NCBI GenBank assembly: GCA_022495005.1
Contig: JAGYXB010001006.1
Location: 372,001 to 436,000 of the forward strand
Direction of reading: 5' to 3'
Length of the DNA stretch: 64,000 bases
Origin: Rhyacophila brunnea
Lineage: Eukaryota; Arthropoda; Insecta; Trichoptera; Rhyacophilidae
Part shown: piece after piece, positions 60,775-64,000 of the stretch
Layout of the letters: each line of letters starts with the position of its first letter
Position numbering within the stretch: position 1 is the first letter of the stretch
The notes under the pieces: generated by a model
What the model saw: only the letters and a program-made list of their open reading frames with translations
What the model was told of the DNA's origin: nothing
Databases searched by the model: none
Made by a program: the position numbers and the translations under genes

Positions 60775-61005
60775 TACAATCATATTATATGGATCTGAGC
60801 ATCTTCGCGAAGAGGTTATAACAGATTTTTGTTTTACTAGAAATGGATGTTAACCACTTACTCAACCTATTAGATAGGTACATATTCTGGTTCCAAACAC
60901 ACATGGAAAAAATAACATGTTACATTTTTAGATGTGGGATTCGAACCCGAGACCCACAACTTTGTAAGCCGACACGTTATAGCTAGGCTATCGTGGGCGC
61001 TATGT
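60775..61005 (-). repeat. tRNA-derived SINE, family A, copy 5
   Basis: 'actagaaatggatgttaacc', 'acttactcaacctatta' and the head 'gggattcgaacccgagaccc', 'gccgacacgttatagctagg'. The minus-strand B box (GGTTCGAATCCC) is close to canonical. A few bases are inserted and the body is shorter than in copy 4. Confidence 0.75.
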
Positions 61006-61489
61006 TGAAGTACCTAATGATACATATTAATATATTATTATAATTGGTTCTTGTCTGTTTAGTGGAAGCCAGCGGCAAACAAATTTTGAAAATAGCCGAT
61101 ATACTAGATTATTTGTTAGATTATATTATGTTAGGTTAGGTTATCGTTCTTAAATTCATGAATTTTGCCTAGTTTCCAGTATAAACACACACTATATAAT
61201 TTAATTTGAAACTAATAATATGTTAGTGAGTAATTCAAATGCCATTTTTTTTTTTTTTGAAAATCTGTCATCTAGTATTCAGTAAAAATAATGAATAGAT
61301 TCTATATCATAACATATTTCAAAATATCCCTTATGTTTTTACTATACTTACCTACGTCATGGATTATACTAAATTATATTTACCATATATTTAAACGGTC
61401 AAGTTAGTGGGCGACGTTTACATTGTTTCAAATAAATTAATAAAAATTAAACTGAAATAATTACACGATAAAAAATAACTTTTTATATA
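61006..61489. other. Gene-free AT-rich stretch
   Basis: Nothing recognised apart from a T run near 61247-61258 and 'ttaggttaggtta' near 61130. Confidence 0.5.
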
Positions 61490-61952
61490 AAACGTTTTTT
61501 TAAATTTTCTGTTACATCATATAAACTTGACAATTCTATGTATTAATAAATACTTTTTTTTGTATTTGATAGAAATATGTACTGAATAAATATTATAGAA
61601 TACTGAAATGTCATTTTGACATTTCATATTGATTTCCATAGTAACGCACGTATATATTAATAATTTAGTTGCTAGGACCAGCTCCTTAGCAACTAATATT
61701 AGTATTTTACTTTTTACGGATTTCTTCCGAAATAACTTTTCATACAAAACAGAATTAACTGAAAATTAATTCAATTTAACATAAAGATGGCTAAAAGTAT
61801 TAAAAGAATGCATTGGCATCGTGTTCTGATATATTATAAAAGTTTCAAATGTCTAGCTAGTCGGGAAGTTAATTAAAAATCGATTGCAAGATTTGTACTG
61901 GATAAACAACCACCGGACAAACAAGAATACGAGCTAAGAAAAACGTGGTAAA
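61490..61952 (+). mobile_element. Short repeat, family C, copy 3
   Basis: Colinear with 53271-53680 and longest of the three. It contains a 9-bp-stem hairpin GAAATGTCA/TGACATTTC (61607-61627), also partly seen in copy 1. Right end 'acgagctaagaaaaacgtgg' matches the inverted left end of copy 1. Non-coding. Confidence 0.75.
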
Positions 61953-63849
61953 AAGGTCAAGGTATATATAGTTCACTGCTTTGTAGTAAGCACCTACTTA
62001 CCCTTTTCACAACATTGCGTTGTTTACATTTTTGTCTAAATTTTACTACCGAATTACATTCATTTAGAATGTCCCCTACAAGAATTAGAACGGTTAATGA
62101 AATGCCCATAAAATAATACTTCCTCTATAAAAGGACCGTAATTTGAAAATGTGATGAAAAAAATAATTAGACTCTTTTATGACGCGCCAACCCTGTGCTT
62201 ATTGGCGACGTTTTCATTTGCTTTTTTATGATGTGATGTTAATTTATTTCTATAAATAAAAGCACGTTTTATTTCGGCCCTTTTTGTGTGAAAAATCTCA
62301 CATTTATAAAAAAAAAAATACGCCACCCTTTTTTAAAATTAAGATTATTTCCATGGCGTTTTTGATTATGTATAATTTCAATTTAACTTACGTAATTATT
62401 TCAATGTATACTTAATGATATTATTAGCAACCCCTTTAAAAGTGTGTATTAAAAGATATTACTTTACTTAGGCGATAAACACAATAATGGATTATTATAA
62501 GATAAGATATAACGATATGTAGTGTAGGATAAACATAGTACGAGTATGTTCAATTTTATTACTCAAATAGTGACACTACAATTTAGGGATGATACGTAGG
62601 TATATAATAGGAATATAAAAAATATACTACCTACAATTAAATAAAAGTAATATACGATATCTACAAATTTATTTGAATATTGTGTGATGATGTAATAATT
62701 AAACAAGCTTATATGGTATATTTCAAATTAATATTGAAAACTGATAATCATTTTGCTATCGTTTTTGGATCAGTCCATATTATATACAATAATTACTTTG
62801 ACTATGTAATGTATGTTTGGTCATATATTATAAAGTCAGATACACATCACATTGTACAAATATAACTAAACATCAAAATTAATCACAATGATGTTATATA
62901 ATATTATAGTACTGATAATGAATAAACCTCACTTAAACTACTTTTGATATAATCTGTAAACATGGTATGAATACACATAGGTACATCTAAGAAAATACTT
63001 TATTCGCTGTATTTCATTTAAAGGCCTATCTAGTATATATATACATACTACAAGTCTACGAGATTCGTGTACTTGTTACGAATAAAGTAAATAATTATTA
63101 CAATATTAAAAATTATTGTGGTTATCGGAATGAATTTGTTGCGAGTCAAAAATTCCAATCAACTTTACCAGTTAAAATGTATGCTGAGTTAACTGATTCT
63201 GATACCTAATGATTCCAACATTATAACGTAATAAAAAATACTGCTAAATACCTAAGTATTTATTATATTAAAATGTAATCATACACACGGAACAGGGAAT
63301 ATAATTACATTTTATATATTTACGTGTAATTCGCAGAAAATAGTTTCAAGAGTATATGTTTTATACTTAAATAATTATACTCTACGTATGCATGGTTCAA
63401 TATTAAAAACTGCAATCTTTCTATCATCAAACCAACATGCATTAGGTGAAAATCCAATCTGATTATGAAAATCAAAGATGTTGAAAATTTAATAAATTGT
63501 TCTTTACAGATGGAGTATAAATGAATGAAACTGAAGAAAAAAAGGACTACTGATCCACTGATTGAGTTAGTTACAAGAGTTTTTATATTTTAAGTTAATT
63601 TACAGAAACCTTCACACTACTATTGCTCGATTTATAAAATTGGAATAACAACTGAGCGATCCTAATATTTGTGGAGCTTACCAACATAACCATGCTTCAG
63701 GCGATTGCAAAATAATTTTTTTCTCTTTATTGTCCAAAACTTTTGATAGAAATGAATTTTTAATACATAATTGCTAGACACTAGGCACTCTTTAACATAA
63801 TTATTTTTTATCCCTTATTGTTATTAGTGTACATAGACCTCGTAACTAT
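61953..63849. other. Gene-free AT-rich stretch
   Basis: No gene or bounded element recognised. Confidence 0.5.
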
Positions 63850-63854
63850 ATAAG

Positions 63855-64000
63855 AAGATACGAATCATTGAATAAAAGAAATAGTTAATTAAAAATTATT
63901 AGCAAGTTCAAGTAAGGTACATCATAAACATATTGGTGAAAGCCGTGACGTCAGTTAGTAATTAAAGTAGTAGGTACCTATTTTGATTTAATAAACATAA
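63855..64000 (+). repeat. SINE family B, copy 6, cut by window end
   Basis: 'cattgaataaaagaaatagt', 'aaaattattagcaagttcaa', 'gacgtcagttagtaattaaa' and 'ttttgatttaataaa' match the 5' part of copies at 26335, 47440 and 50390. The tRNA-like head would lie past 64000. Confidence 0.65.

Noticed and set aside
1..64000. CRISPR arrays, operons, phage or bacterial genes
   Set aside because: No regularly spaced identical repeats, no dense coding and no bacterial gene signatures; the window is eukaryotic.

Overview
The window is AT-rich insect nuclear DNA. It has long gene-free stretches, frequent 'gtaggtaccta' and 'aataatattataat' words, dispersed tRNA-headed SINEs, many short inverted-repeat elements, Helitrons, BEL-like LTRs and R1/Jockey-type non-LTR retrotransposon remains. 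These features fit a hemipteran (for example an aphid relative) or a lepidopteran. I cannot fix the order from sequence alone. I found no intact cellular gene. The window looks like intergenic DNA, or the inside of very long introns, of a gene-poor region.

The clearest locus is 30.9-36.9 kb, a three-layer nest. The outer layer is a repeat whose two ends carry oppositely oriented arrays of a CCAAAATC/GAAAG word (30892-31010 and 36891-36938). Inside it is a minus-strand Helitron (31227-36757) with the expected A/T insertion boundary, a 5' TC end and a hairpin plus CTTG 3' end. Inside the Helitron, and interrupting its Rep N-terminal coding region, is a plus-strand, 5'-truncated non-LTR retrotransposon (32330-35984) with a poly(A) tail and a 10-bp target-site duplication. 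Removing the retrotransposon and one duplication copy returns the two Helitron coding pieces to one reading frame. The retrotransposon keeps endonuclease, reverse transcriptase, RNase H and a C-terminal zinc motif in one frame, broken by a single TAG.

From 1 to 30 kb there is a 44-bp palindrome (1.65 kb), SINE heads, a BEL-like LTR copy (5.3 kb), MITEs at 7.5, 10.3 and 12.1 kb, a fold-back element built of six copies of one module (13.85-14.18 kb), a GC-rich patch (15.5-15.9 kb), a BEL-like LTR (18.9 kb), a second Helitron (19.5-20.3 kb), a probable solo LTR (20.6-21.27 kb), a hairpin element (27.3 kb) and one SINE nested in another (28.4-28.9 kb).

From 37 to 64 kb there are more SINEs, two decayed LINE 3' ends (44 kb, 57.6 kb), three-copy short repeat families (43.6/47.1/55.4 kb and 49.1/53.3/61.5 kb), second copies of the 10.3-kb and 12.1-kb MITEs (50.6 kb, 56.9 kb) and a BEL-like LTR with its primer-binding leader (52.4-52.93 kb).

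The only hints of host genes are two short minus-strand GC-rich segments flanked by consensus splice sites: 47932-48019 (good) and 3616-3673 (weaker). They could be exons of one very large minus-strand gene, but this is inference. The sequence story is mainly a layered history of transposon insertions.
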